Origin: Istiophorus platypterus
Lineage: Eukaryota; Chordata; Actinopteri; Istiophoriformes; Istiophoridae
Assembly: GCA_016859345.1 (NCBI GenBank)
Contig: CM029121.1
Span: 9,572,411-9,636,410, forward strand
Length of the DNA: 64,000 bases
Direction of reading: 5' to 3'
Shown here piece by piece: positions 10,601-21,399 of this stretch; position 1 is the first letter of the stretch; each line of letters opens with the position of its first letter. The notes under the pieces are model-generated. The model worked only from the letters and a program-made list of their open reading frames with translations. It did not search any database and was not told the DNA's origin. Position numbers and translations under genes: made by a program.

Positions 10601-13280
10601 GCCCCCAGGCGTTATTTGCCCATATTGAGGGGCTTTCCAGCCAAATACATCTATGATCCCTGGAATGCCCCAGAGGAAGTGCAGAGGGCAGCCAAGTGTG
10701 TTATTGGCGTGCAGTACCCTAAGCCCATGGTGAACCATGCTGAGGGTAGCCGCAGCAACATAGAGCGAATGAAGCAAATTTACCAGCGGCTTTCCTGCTA
10801 CAGGGGACTGGGTAGGTACATGACTTGGATCTTCTCATATTGATTTTACTGTATTTTGTTAATATCTAAAACACTACCTATATTTATAGAGATTAACACT
10901 GGTCAGCGAAAAATAATACCAGCCCACAATACCAGCATTCCATATACAGCCTGAGTTATGTGATCTAACCCCATATATCACAGTGATGGACAGTAGATCT
11001 AAAAGCTAACATGCTATTTGCTTCAGAGCAATTGCTTTGCCTGACAAATGCACAGCACACAATATTGCATTAGAAAACACAACAACTGAATAAAACACAA
11101 CTGTTGTGTGATGATGAAGGGCATTTGACAGAGATCATCCCTGAACAGCATGATGTTATCAGTATTTATAGCTTTCAGCTATTCATTGTTTGAGCCTCTG
11201 CATATAATTGCTGTGAAACGGTACTTTGTCCTCAGACCATGAAATTACTCTGATTTGAGTCGCCAGTAAAATCATAAAAGCATTATCACCAGTCAGCCAC
11301 TTTGGTGCTTTCACGATCAGGTTTATCATTGCACTCACTGTTTTAGTTGAACAGCCAGGATTTTATAAATTCACAGCATTGTGGCACTGGTAAATGTCCG
11401 CTAATCCATTAGCTTTGCTAAAAGTATCTACTGATGCAGTATCTGCCAAACATTCAAAATTTTTCCTGAGCTAGATTGTGGTCAGGCTAAAGAACCATTT
11501 TAACATCAAGCCAAAGAAGAAATTATTCTTTGTCATCATTTCACAAAGAAGTTTTGGAGTAAATTCAAATGCTTTGGTCCCATTGCAGGCCTGCTTGCAA
11601 CAGTTCCTGCCAATCCCAACAATGGTGCAAATGACAGTAAGGATGCAGGAGTCAACACAGGGACCAGTCAAGGTCCAGGAGGGCTCTCTGAAGACTCGTC
11701 CATTCAGGAGGGAATGTCTCAAACAGGTACGCAGGCTTTATGGTTCATATCTTTATTGGTTAAAATACATTTAAACTTTACAATACAGACAAGATACTCA
11801 CTCACATGTTATTAAATCAAAGTCATCACACTCATGGTTTAACACTTTCACAAGGCCAGGAACTGCTCTCCATGATGGAGACACCATCCCAGCTCCTCCA
11901 TGACATACTACACAAATCTTAAGCAGAAGCAATTATTGAAGCTTGATGCACCAAGGCTAAAAGGAATGAGAAATATAAATGCTAACAGTTTAAACAGTGT
12001 AATGCCATCCCAAAGCTGAAGGTCAACCAAAGCAGGGTGTTAAAACCCCAACAGACTCACGACTCACATCACCTACATGGAGTACATGTGCAAAGATCCC
12101 ATTGGGTACAACCACCTCACGTCTACACATGTGTGAACATTCTGTTGGATACCTATCCTAAACATTAACACATGTGGTACCTAGCACAAATTGTATATCT
12201 CAATACTTCTGTCCTAAGCTTTTAACAAACATTATCCTGTGTTGCACCCTGGCACACCGTTAGTAATCGCGATTTCGTGTTCGTTGGGTGTTTTGGGTCT
12301 TCCAGTATCAGATATCCTCGCCAAGGTGACCAAGCGGGGCTTGGTCCAAGTAACATTACCCCACCCACGGCTCTCCCTTCCTCATCCACAGCCATCCTGA
12401 AGCAACTTGATGGGTCTTTACCTACTCGCTGCTGTGATACCTGGCACGTTGTTTACGCTGCAGAGTGATTTACCTGTAAACCCTCTGTATCCCACCTTAG
12501 TGGGCTCACACCTCACTCACCACCCATTACTTTGGCCTTCTTCCACTAGCTCAACCTGTGTTGCCCACTTTCACTGGCGTCCTCATTGTGGTCCACTCAG
12601 GGAACTGTGAGTTCTAAGAGTATGATCTGTATGGAGACTTCTTACATCAGAATCATGTCTGGCCTTAGCGTTGTTGTGGTTTCTGGGAACTTCAGTTGCC
12701 TCCCCAGTCTGGTGCTGTTGCTAGCAGGCCAAAGGAGATGGTCCCCTGTGCCTTGTTGTAGCGAGCTGTAGTGCTGCTACCCAGGCCAGCCCTTCCACAA
12801 GACACTGCACCCACCAGCATCCTTGGCCCTTAGCAGTATGCATGGTCTCTGCTACCCTCCATTTCCATCCAATTCTGGCCTCAATACTGGTCTGACAGAC
12901 TTTTGAGTGGCAAGATTCTCTGTATAATAACAGAAGACTTGTGTTAACAAATTGACCATGAGGTGGGTTCTGGTTATGGGATATTGTGACTATTCACCGG
13001 AGGCTGTCTGTGCTCAATCTTGGGTGCTATGGAAACTGCTAATGGGGAGTGAGAAGCTGGACATCATCAGCTATGCTACAAATAAACAATGAATCATTGC
13101 TTACAGTGAGGGACCTGTGGAGAAACATAACATAATTTTAAATACTCTTGACATATGTTCTTCATCTTTTTTTTCTTTTTTTTTTTTTTAAATGCAGAAA
13201 GAGGACCATTGCCGCAGAAACGGCGACGTGAAGAAGCCCCATCTGAGAGCAGCTCTAAGTCCTGGAGGCAAAGAAAATAA
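1660..13280 (+). CDS. cry1: Cryptochrome, CRY1 type (11 coding exons, 570 aa)
   Basis: CRY1 is the clock repressor that, with PER, inhibits CLOCK:BMAL1 in the nucleus. Coding exons: 1660-1817, 7023-7131, 7326-7468, 7599-7783, 7913-8001, 8943-9083, 9417-9728, 9890-10041, 10609-10811, 11589-11726 and 13198-13280. All junctions are GT-AG and keep frame, giving 1713 bases. The protein opens MVVNTVHWFRKGLRLHDNP, has a photolyase N-domain (about 3-130) and an FAD-binding domain (about 210-490), and keeps Trp320, Trp374 and Trp397 at mouse CRY1 numbering. The helix ERMKQIYQRLS (482-492) is the PER/FBXL3-binding coiled coil. The roughly 70-residue tail ends in a KRRR cluster (551-554), a likely nuclear signal. 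Details such as YDLDKIIELNGGQ and LYGQLLWREFF favour CRY1 over CRY2. Which teleost cry1 paralogue this is remains open. Cys305 and Cys493 replace arginines usual in the family. Confidence 0.96.
2769..3690 (+). repeat. Tandem duplication in cry1 intron 1, second copy interrupted
   Basis: About 250 bases at 2769-3020 recur at 3025-3086 and again at 3486-3690, with roughly 90 percent identity by eye. Shared landmarks are CCTGCTTTTAAAATAGAACC (near 2781 and 3036) and ACTCTGTTAATGTGTGCAAA (near 2897 and 3557). The second copy is split by about 400 unrelated bases at 3087-3485. No coding content. Confidence 0.7.
3239..3301. repeat. Short hairpin inside the inserted segment
   Basis: CATCCTGGCTT near 3240 pairs with AAGCCAGGATG near 3290. 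The loop contains three TTACA units. It lies within the 400-base segment that splits the duplicated block, so it may be a small fold-back insertion or its end. Confidence 0.5.
4423..5114. mobile_element. Degraded Tc1/mariner element (copy 1)
   Basis: The ends form inverted repeats: TACAGTACTGGTCAAGAGTT on the left, and the right end reads TACACTACCAGTCAAACCTT on the opposite strand. The left end follows a TA dinucleotide, the usual Tc1 target. A transposase remnant is readable from 4791 as QSPDLNTMELACDELDRW, matching the Tc1 block around the last catalytic acidic residue. Stops and deletions make it inactive; a full element would be about 1.6 kb, whereas this one is 0.69 kb. Located in cry1 intron 1. 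Confidence 0.8.
5371..6035. mobile_element. Rearranged Tc1-like relic
   Basis: It opens with ATTCAGACCCCTTCACTTTT, the terminal signature of a common fish Tc1 family. Transposase-derived sequence in + orientation follows (about 5740-5960, for example GAGAAGGGCCTT and GGTGACCAAGAAC). Near 5996-6024 comes GTTTCATCAGACCAGAGAAT, which is transposase sequence in the opposite orientation. The copy is therefore deleted and partly inverted. Located in cry1 intron 1. Confidence 0.65.
6599..6720. mobile_element. Fragment of a DNA transposon end
   Basis: The text ACAGTTAGGTTCATAAGTAT followed by TTGGACAGTGACACA matches the end of a widespread fish DNA-transposon/MITE family, recalled from memory. Only one end is recognisable. 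Located in cry1 intron 1. Confidence 0.5.
10081..10102 (+). repeat. Poly(A) tract in cry1 intron 8
   Basis: A run of about 22 A, 40 bases after the exon 8 donor. It may be the tail of an old retroinsertion, but no recognisable element precedes it. Confidence 0.6.
12240..12850. mobile_element. Possible transposable-element fragment in cry1 intron 10
   Basis: This part of the intron is more GC-rich than its surroundings and has several overlapping short open frames on the + strand without family hallmarks. The composition change and the style of the sequence (for example GTTGCTAGCAGGCCAAAGG) suggest a decayed retroelement or other repeat. I cannot name the family, and no terminal repeats were found. 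Confidence 0.3.
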
Positions 13281-13368
13281 TGCGCAAAAGAGCGACTACA
13301 AAAGGTCCCTCTGTTGGTCTGTGTCATCTGGTAGCATTCTCTCCTGCATTGCCCAAAGCTAACACAGT

Positions 13369-14032
13369 AATAAATGTAACTAATGACCATGGAGGAGACA
13401 GAATGAGGGTGTTGGAACAAGTTTGTCTCAAGGACTCCCCACAATAAATGTTAGTTGTATCAGTTAAGATTGTCACATGTTGAACTGGATAGTCAGCTGT
13501 TAACACATCTTTGTCCAGATATTGTAAGACACATCACACATCTCAGGAACAGAGGAAGGAATTCCGAGAAATTAGTTGCATTTGAGAGAATAAACCTCAC
13601 AGAGAGTTAAAAGGCGAAACCAATGAATCCTAAAGTCTTTACATCAGGGTGTTGTGAGGCCATCTGTTGTCTTCCACTGCAATATATGTGGCCTCCACAT
13701 CTTATTGTAAACACGTCAAAATCCGAATCTCATCTGAGTCATGGGAATCAAAAGCTTTCTTATGTACAGCTGACATTCTCTTTCACTGTTGGCACACTGG
13801 TATAAGATTACCTGGATAAAACACTGACACATACTGTACATTAAATACCTTGGATAAACACAGTTATATCTTTTCTCAGAAACAAGCCCCTTAATGTTTC
13901 ATATCTGAAATATTAAGCCGCACTTTCATTAATGTACATAATGTGAGAATTTTATTCAAGGATTTAGGATACAAAGTTTGATGTACAGTAGTAAAGGAAA
14001 TTAAAAGCAAGACTGTCAGGTTTGGCAATAAA
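13369..14032 (+). terminator. cry1 3' UTR with candidate poly(A) signals
   Basis: After the stop codon at 13278-13280, AATAAA occurs at 13369-13374, 13443-13448, 13589-13594 and 14027-14032. Which is used cannot be told from the sequence. The AT-rich stretch continuing to about 14400 could also belong to a long 3' UTR. Confidence 0.45.
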
Positions 14033-14849
14033 AAGCCTTACAAAGGCTGTGATTTATTTTGTATGTATTTATTGTTTTTGATTTCCAACTTTTGTATATT
14101 TGGTCTTGGAATTTCACAACTCCTTTTGTAAATAATCTTACCAAAACTATAAAGTTATAAAAGGAATGCATGTGCTTTTGTCTCCCACGTGATCGTAAAT
14201 CTATTATTTTTGTATAAAGAATGACCAAATTTTAACTTTATTGAAACTGCAATATAAGACATTAACATTGTTTTATCTTTTTTTTACTTGCACTGTAATG
14301 TGCCCTGAGGCCAGGGCAAATGTTATTCCCATCATTCTCTTTACATGAGGAATTCAAGTAAATTGTGAAAAGTATTTAAAAAAAAAAAAAAGTTTTTAAT
14401 GAAAATCGTGTCTGCAAATTTTAAAAAATGTTTTTGTGTTTTGTAAATCGTTTGGAAAGGAGAGTGATCTCAGAGTCTCCTGCTGCCACTGAATAGGCAG
14501 GAAGAGTCCCTGTGCTTTGAGGGTTTTTGGGGACTCTTCAGAAATGTGAGATATGTTTTCAGTCATCTACTCAGACACACTGTGATTTAGGTTCTAAATT
14601 TTATGTTTTTATGTTTCTAAGACTGTGTTTTTGTTTTTCCCATTCACACAAACATTTTGTGCAGATATGGCTGATTGAATCGTAAGTCTGACTTGGGTTT
14701 TTGGTTTCTAGATGAATTGCATAACTTTCTTTTCTTAACATGGTGTGAGGGCCCTTGCACCAACCATTTTTGAAGGCACTATACCCCCACAGTCCATGTC
14801 AGACTGGCCAGTTTGCATCTGCATTTTCAAAACAACCAACACATCAGGA

Positions 14850-15060
14850 ATGAAATGTAGTGCCTACAAATAGTAGCCCCCCTCCACAAACCTTTTCATG
14901 TTTCATTACAACGTAATACCAGTGGATCAAGGCTCTAATGAAAAAAGCCAAATCCTTGCAGTTAATGTAAATTAAGTACAGTCCCAGAACACAAATAATT
15001 GCATTAAAACTTACATAAAAGTCATATTTCAAACAGCCTTCCAGATTTGCAAAAACAGGC
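14850..15060. mobile_element. Tc1-like terminal fragment
   Basis: The sequence TAGTGCCTACAAATAGTAGC followed by CCCCCTCCACAAACC and CATTACAACGTAATACCAG resembles the terminal region of the fish Tc1 families that begin with a ...TATTCACCCCC... type repeat. No transposase remains. It lies between cry1 and the dhfr-like promoter. Confidence 0.4.
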
Positions 15061-15399
15061 TCATCTATCCAGCTGCAGTCAGACTAATTTCTGCCAAACC
15101 TACCTCTGTACATACCGAGTCGTTGGAGGGGGATGGGGGCTTATGAAATTCGTTATTTAACATTTTATGTTTTTGATTTGTCTCGATTTATGCAGAAATG
15201 TTCTCTCTTTGAGACAGAGGAACGTTTCAGTTAATTCATGTCAAAACAGAATGATATCATCCAATGTGATTCAAAGCTGTTACACAATAAAAACACGAGG
15301 AAGTCAAGGGGGGTGGTGAGTTGTTTTTTCTCTCTCTCTTTGTGCTCGCTCTTTACTGTTCTCTGAACTTTGTGAACTTTGACCCACCGATTTCAAAAA

Positions 15400-15686
15400 C
15401 TGGTTTCAAGGTTTAAATCTCGTTTGGCGTCAGGTGCTCACATCTGTTTTGCGCTCACTCACGCTTGTTTAATCGTTTTGAACGGTCCCGTGTGAGGAGC
15501 GTCGGGCCGCCGGCCCGTCACGGTGTTGCGGTGGGAGTGGTCTCCGGCTGGTCCGGGGCTTAAAGTCAGGATCCGGGACCACGACCCGACACTTCCCCGA
15601 TAGTTGGGTCCGGGCCGCAGCCGAAAGTTTTCCCAGACGCACGCAGTTGCTGTTGTCGGTGGTTTGCAGGTTGTTGCAGGTCGGAG
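15400..15686 (+). promoter_or_regulatory. CpG-rich promoter/5' UTR of the dhfr-like gene
   Basis: A short GC- and CpG-rich block directly before the dhfr-like start codon. It includes TTTGGCGT near 15423, close to the E2F core TTTSGCG that controls mammalian DHFR at G1/S. The last base departs from the consensus, so the E2F reading is tentative. No TATA box seen. Confidence 0.5.
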
Positions 15687-18600
15687 ATGGAGAAGAGCCG
15701 GGACAAAGTGCAGAGGAAACCAATTCGCCTGATCGCAGCGGTTTGCAATAACATGGGGATGGGGAAAGACGGAACACTGCCTTGGAGTTTACCGTAAGAG
15801 TGAAACCACCTCTGTTGACGTCTTTTCCATGTTTGATTTATTTGGGATGAGAGCGTTAACTTTTAGTTTGGCTAGTTTATCAAAGTCAAACAGTATTGAT
15901 AACACTTGCATGTCACTGTCTTCTTATGTGAGTCAGTAACCTCCTTTGTTTGTCAGTCTTCACTGGCATCACATTAAAAAATAAAAAATAAAAAATGACT
16001 ACTTATGTTGAGATATTCGCTTACATCCCATCCTTTGACCCTAATGTAATGTGAAGTGCTGGGGAAAAGCTTAAATAGCCCGTGAGAGCAAACACTAGGA
16101 ATTATTTTCTCAGTCCAGTATGGATTATCTTTCATATAACGATTTGGTCCAGGGGAATAATCAGAGAGACAAATCAAACATCACGCACAGAAATTTTTTT
16201 TTCGTATCAAAAGCCAAATACAGACCAATAAAAAGTAAGACTTTGTTTTTCCTATTTATCAGTTTACAAACAGTGTTGAAAGATGAAATAACGGGTTTAT
16301 AACAAACTATACTATAAACTATAACTTAAAGTAGAGGCTTATATATAAACATACAATAAATGTAATATATATTGTATTTATACCGCAATACTGAAAAACA
16401 CTGTCTTAATTTTAAAAAGTTTCCTCACAGAAGAAGTAATAAAAAATACTGTACATTCATAAACAATAGAAAAACTGTACTTATATCTGCTTATACCTAC
16501 ATAATAGTGTGTTGTAACCAATAGTAGGAGTACTTATAATTAATTAGCATGTAACAAAGGACTGTTTTCTGCCTGATTTAATATTGAAAATGTGACTTTC
16601 ACAGGGCTGAATTCGAGTTCTTTCTGAACAATATCACAAGGGTGTCAAGACCAGGTAGATCTCAATTTCAATATTGTGTCATATGATATTTACCTAAGAG
16701 TGGGCTCAGTATTATGCTTTGCTGTGATGTTTCAGGCTATTAATTCACTGGATTAGACAGAAAGTGATATTGCTGTCAGGTTATCATACTATTAACAGTT
16801 TCTCAGTTGGATTTCCAGAAAGCATGCTATATCTTGATAAATAAATATGATATAAAGTTACATATAGGCTACCAGGATAGAAGATGTCATCCATATCGCC
16901 CATTTTTATTTGAAAAAAATCAGTTGGTATCCAGGTGTTGCTAAGTTTTTATTCCCAGTCAGGTAATACATTATCTGTCATTGTCTGAGATATGGGAGGT
17001 GCGATGCTTGAGAAGTTGAGGTTAGTGTCAAAAATATTTTATTCATTCTATTTCAGGAAAGATGAATATGTTGGTCTGGGGCAAAGTGTGCTGGTATTCC
17101 TTCCCAGAAACATTCTTCCCATTGGCCAATGCACTGCATGTGGTGTTGAGCACCACACTGAAGTGAGTAATTTCTCTGTCTCTCTCTCTCTCTCTCTTTC
17201 TTACAGACCCCCACACACACATACACACATCTGCACCATCAAAGAGAGCAAGAACTTTGCGCCTATCTAGAAACTATTCTAGATATTTATTGTTATTCAT
17301 CCTTTTCTTTCTCTTGTGACATCTGTCTAACAGCACAGTTCCAGATCATGCTCATTTCCTGTGTCAAGACACTGAGAGTGCTATCCGCTTGGCTGCTGAG
17401 CCCCCGCTTGCTGACTTAATAGAGACCATCTGGATTATTGGTGGTGTGCAGCCCTACAAGGTAAAATGGTGGAAGCAGCTCACTGAATCCTAATGAAAGA
17501 AAAGGTAGAGAGAATTGCTGGATTAACGAGGCTGGATGTTGTACAGCATCAGTTGCTGCTCCATAGAGTCTTTTGATCTTCCCCTAGCATTTGACTATCC
17601 CACCTAAACTAAACTGATCAAGTTAAACTGGTACTTTAAGGACTTAAAGAAAACCTTCTAGTGGCAAATACATTGAAAGCAACTGTTTGCTTTCTACCCT
17701 GTTCACACATCGGACTCAAAGTAGCAGGCATGTTGTTCTCTGTCATGACCAGATTATCTCTCCATTCTACATATTCCATATGTATGGGGGCTGACCCCAT
17801 GGGGAAAATTGACGAGGATAATCTTTAAAACACACCAGCTGTGGGGGCCACATACTGATTAGAAACGTCTCTGTATAAGTCACACGCAGTGCCACATACA
17901 TAGCCCATAACTTCCTCTAGAGCACAGGCTTTACTGGCGGATGTACCTGGCTTCCTGCACGAACTGTTTTATCTTGCCAGCTAGGGTGATGGAGGCCAGG
18001 GTTGTAGCAATCGTCCAGCCACTGTCACTGGGCAGCTAAAGCAGGTGAAGCAGCCAAGGCTTATGTTTTGGAATAACCACATTTGGTTGGAGTCTCAATC
18101 GCTTATTCATATCCAAGGAATTGCAGCGAGAGGGTCGACAAATTCCTCCTCTATAGTTACATTGAGAACCCCATCTACAACCCAACCCACAATCCCTCCC
18201 TTTGTAAGCTTGGAGGAGGCGGGTCTGATGAACCATATATTAGAGGAGGGGAAAGTGTATATCCTAGGAATGGATTCAAAAGGCTGGGGATCCCCCCCTA
18301 GGTCAAATGTGTTGGGAGGTATTGCAGATAGAGGAGGAGCAGGAGTGGTTCCTTCTATCAGCAACTACTCAGGCTTTGGTCATCGAAATGCCAGCCAAGC
18401 AAGGTGGTGGGGTGTCGTGTTCCCCACAAAGCTGGTGTTGGGGAAGCCAAGCTGCCCAAGCAGGAACACTAAGATAATGGATGCCATTCTCACAAGGATG
18501 CATGGATCTTTGGCAATCCAAGGGCAGCTGGTTAATACAGGAATTATTCTAGGCTTGTATCAGCACCAGCTGACCAAACAGTTGTAGCAGGAGGACTCCA

Positions 18601-19921
18601 ATCTAGCTGCTGAAATGTAGCGAGTATCTTCACTCCTACCAAAGCTAATAATTAGGGTGGAACGATAGTCTACTCCACTCAAGAGATTCCGGGTTACAAT
18701 GTGACCAGCCTTTAAGTGTGCAAAGCCTTCACATGACCGCACTGATACACACCCATCTCAAACTCAGGCTAATTACAGAACAACAGCCACATATGCTGTA
18801 GTTCAGTGCCGTTAACCTTTCAAATGATTTCATACCAGCAGTGCTGCTAAGTGAAAAATTGTTTTTCAGTGTGATTTGCAGACAGCATTATACAAAGTGG
18901 TCTTTTGCAGCTAAGTTTACTTCTGTGTTATTTTTCTGCTGTATCACAATTGCAAAGCCCATGCAAACCCTCTAAATTGCTTCTGTGACTATAATATCTG
19001 CTGCTTTTTGTTTTCTTACCAGGATGCGCTGAAGCACCCGTGGTGTGACTTGGTTTACCTGACAGACATCATGGCTGAATTTGACTGTGATGTTTTCTTC
19101 CCTGAGTTTGACAGAGGACTGTTTAAATTGCAAGAAAGGTGAGTGTTCATGTCATCCACAAACCATTAGGGTGCAGAGTGTCCTGACCTGGAGGCTGTGG
19201 CCTCACTTTGAAACTACCGGTGTTAAATAGTGTTTCATACAGTTATGAAGCGCTATGGTGCATCAAAGGTGCATCATATAGTTATAAGAGAAGAGATTTT
19301 TTTTTTTAAATTGTTTTGAAACATATCAAACCTTGCTACTGCCCCATTAGAGAGCGATTTTTGCTTTGTTACAAAGCAAACATCAGCATCATCAGACTGC
19401 ATTGTCTGTGGATGTAATAGCTCAGCTCAGAAGAATCTGCTGACTTCCCCCATTGTAGGTTTACTCTGACATTATTTTAAAGAGGGATGTTACTTCTGTT
19501 ATTCTGATCTTAATAGTAAGTTAGCAAACGATGTTGATTCTTGCTTTTCTTTTTGGTACAATCCCTGTTTTTCTATCATTAGAATTAAAATTGTTAATTG
19601 TTATTGTTACTGAAAAAGAGTATTTTACTAGTGTTATGTCAGTTTGTTTCCTTTCACAATTAAAGCTAATTTATATCACATTTCATGTTTTTGAAGAAGA
19701 TTATGCTCTACCCCCAGATAGCACTGATTTTTGCTTGTTTTATTAAAAAAAATTCCCATGAATGTTTCATTTAACTGTTTTCTCTTCTAATTAACACATA
19801 AAACATTCTTTTCTTTTGTTTCCAAATAAGATTTCCTGATGTATCAAGTGACATTCAAGAGGAGAACGGCATTAAGTACAAGTTCCAAGTATTCAAGAGG
19901 GAGATCAGTGATGACATGTAG
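15687..19921 (+). CDS. dhfr-like: Dihydrofolate reductase-like protein (6 coding exons, 198 aa)
   Basis: DHFR reduces dihydrofolate to tetrahydrofolate with NADPH. Exons: 15687-15793, 16605-16654, 17057-17162, 17334-17460, 19023-19138 and 19831-19921. All are GT-AG and in frame, 597 bases. The fold is clear: IAAVCNNMGMGKDGTLPW (17-33), catalytic acidic residue Glu38 followed by Phe39, IWIIGGVQPYK (120-130) with the NADPH-binding Gly-Gly, YLTDIM with the conserved Thr, DCDVFFPEFD, and the closing QEENGIKYKFQVF. It departs from standard vertebrate DHFR in several ways. The loop between Trp33 and Glu38 is one residue shorter than in human. The GKKTWFS block reads GKVCWYS. The position of human Arg70, which holds the folate glutamate carboxylate, is Ala78. 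It is intact, so probably expressed, but may be a separate fish DHFR-like paralogue rather than the dhfr orthologue. Confidence 0.9.
17750..18700. other. Unexplained open region in dhfr-like intron 4
   Basis: Inside the 1.56-kb fourth intron, the + strand stays open for about 540 bases (18045-18587; that frame begins at GTG) and the - strand has open frames at 18107-18364 and 18036-18236. Base composition is higher in G and C than in neighbouring introns. I recognise no protein domain on either strand. A decayed mobile element is the simplest reading; an unrecognised gene is not excluded. Confidence 0.3.
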
Positions 19922-20129
19922 ATAACCGACAAAGAAAATCCAGATATTATCAGAAAACACTCAAAATCCCTCTGGTGTATTTTTCTAGCCTCTCTTAAAA
20001 AACCTGTCTGCTGTCAACAAGTCCTGGATAAACTGCAGAGACATTCTTATGTGCCAAACCCAAAGTGTGTCAATGAATTTTTTTTTAAATACAAGGAAAA
20101 CCAAAGTCATGATACCACTCTTTGTTATA

Positions 20130-20862
20130 TACACTAATGGTCAAATGTTTTAGATCTCTCTGACTGATGAGAAAAAGACAACAAAGGAAGACAGCCTAGT
20201 TGGTCAAGGGTTCACCCTGAAACCCAAAACATTAGAAGAACAGCACTAGACAGTGGCTTTACATTGAATGGTAGAGAGAGATGGAAGAGCAGCCCAGTCT
20301 CAAGACTTACAGTGGCAGGAAAAGGCTTGGGCAAAACCCAGCAGGAGAAGGCTATGAGAAGATAAGAAAGTGTTAGGTAGCCGTTTCCTCAGTTCATAAT
20401 GTTATTAAGAAAGTGCGATTAACAGGAATGATGGAGGTCGAGTTGAGGTCTGGAAGACCAAGAAAACATCCAGAGAACTGCTCGTGGGATTTCTCACAGA
20501 AGTAAAAAAAAACCTCCATCTGATTGCAAAAGTCCTTCAGGAACATTTGGTAGACTGGAGCAGCGGTGCACTCATCAACTGTGTGAACTACAAGTGCAAC
20601 ACAGTCACTGGAACTTGTGCAATGGTGTTGGGATTAACTTTCTTAACATTCATCGATTTACATCGTAGAGAGAATGTGACAAGTGTCTTCACTTGCTGAG
20701 TGAGTCAGGAATTTATTAAAAGATTGCAAGATTTGTCTTTTTTGAATTCTCCAATTGTTTATTTTTCTGTGCTTTAATTTGAGAAACACTGAGGCATTGG
20801 ATTATATTAATTTCAACAACAGCTAGAATAATTGAAGTGTTCTAAAACCTTTGGTCAATAAG
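20130..20862. mobile_element. Degraded Tc1/mariner element (copy 2, same family as copy 1)
   Basis: The left end reads TACACTAATGGTCAAATGTT, and the right end carries the matching inverted sequence ending near GGTCAATA. Internal text such as GAGAAAAAGACAA, GGTTCA and AGAAGAACAG...CTAGACAGTGGC parallels copy 1 at 4423-5114. A transposase HTH-region remnant is readable near 20415-20470 (ELRSGRPRK, the typical Tc1 linker). Stops interrupt it. It lies in the 3' flank or 3' UTR of the dhfr-like gene. Confidence 0.7.
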
Positions 20863-21382
20863 AATTCCAGTTATTGAAGTATGACTATATTATTTTTAAT
20901 CCATGACAAACGTTGTGAGCACGGAAACTATAACAGCATTGCAATTCTTTTTTTCCTTTTTTGCCTACGTTTATATGTGTATTTAGTCCTAAAATTATTT
21001 TTTCCATTGCTGCTATTTCTTTGTAAACTATTATTATGATTGCTGGTAGAAAAAATGCCCTGCAACCCGCTGCCATCATCTTGTCACTTGTCCCATCTCA
21101 TATTCCTCCTCAGTCATCTTGCAGCTGCACAGAGAATATGCTTTTCAGTGATTCAGTCAGTAGCCTACATCAATGACAGCTTGTGCTCTGGGTATCACAG
21201 CAGATCCGACAAATGCCAATTTAGAAAGCGCTGAGTGTATTATCCTGGTTTGCTTTGACACCATATCGATATATCTTGTCATTTAGATAGACGTGGCGAG
21301 ATGATACATCTTCTGATTTGTAGTGGTTAGAAATGCTTGGATGTATGTATCTAGCTTATTTTTCATCTTATTTTTCACTTTG

Positions 21383-21388
21383 AATAAA
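21383..21388 (+). terminator. Candidate poly(A) signal downstream of dhfr-like
   Basis: AATAAA 1.46 kb after the stop codon. If it is used, the 3' UTR would include the Tc1 relic at 20130-20862. Closer non-canonical signals are possible. Confidence 0.3.
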
Positions 21389-21399
21389 ATTATCCTTCT

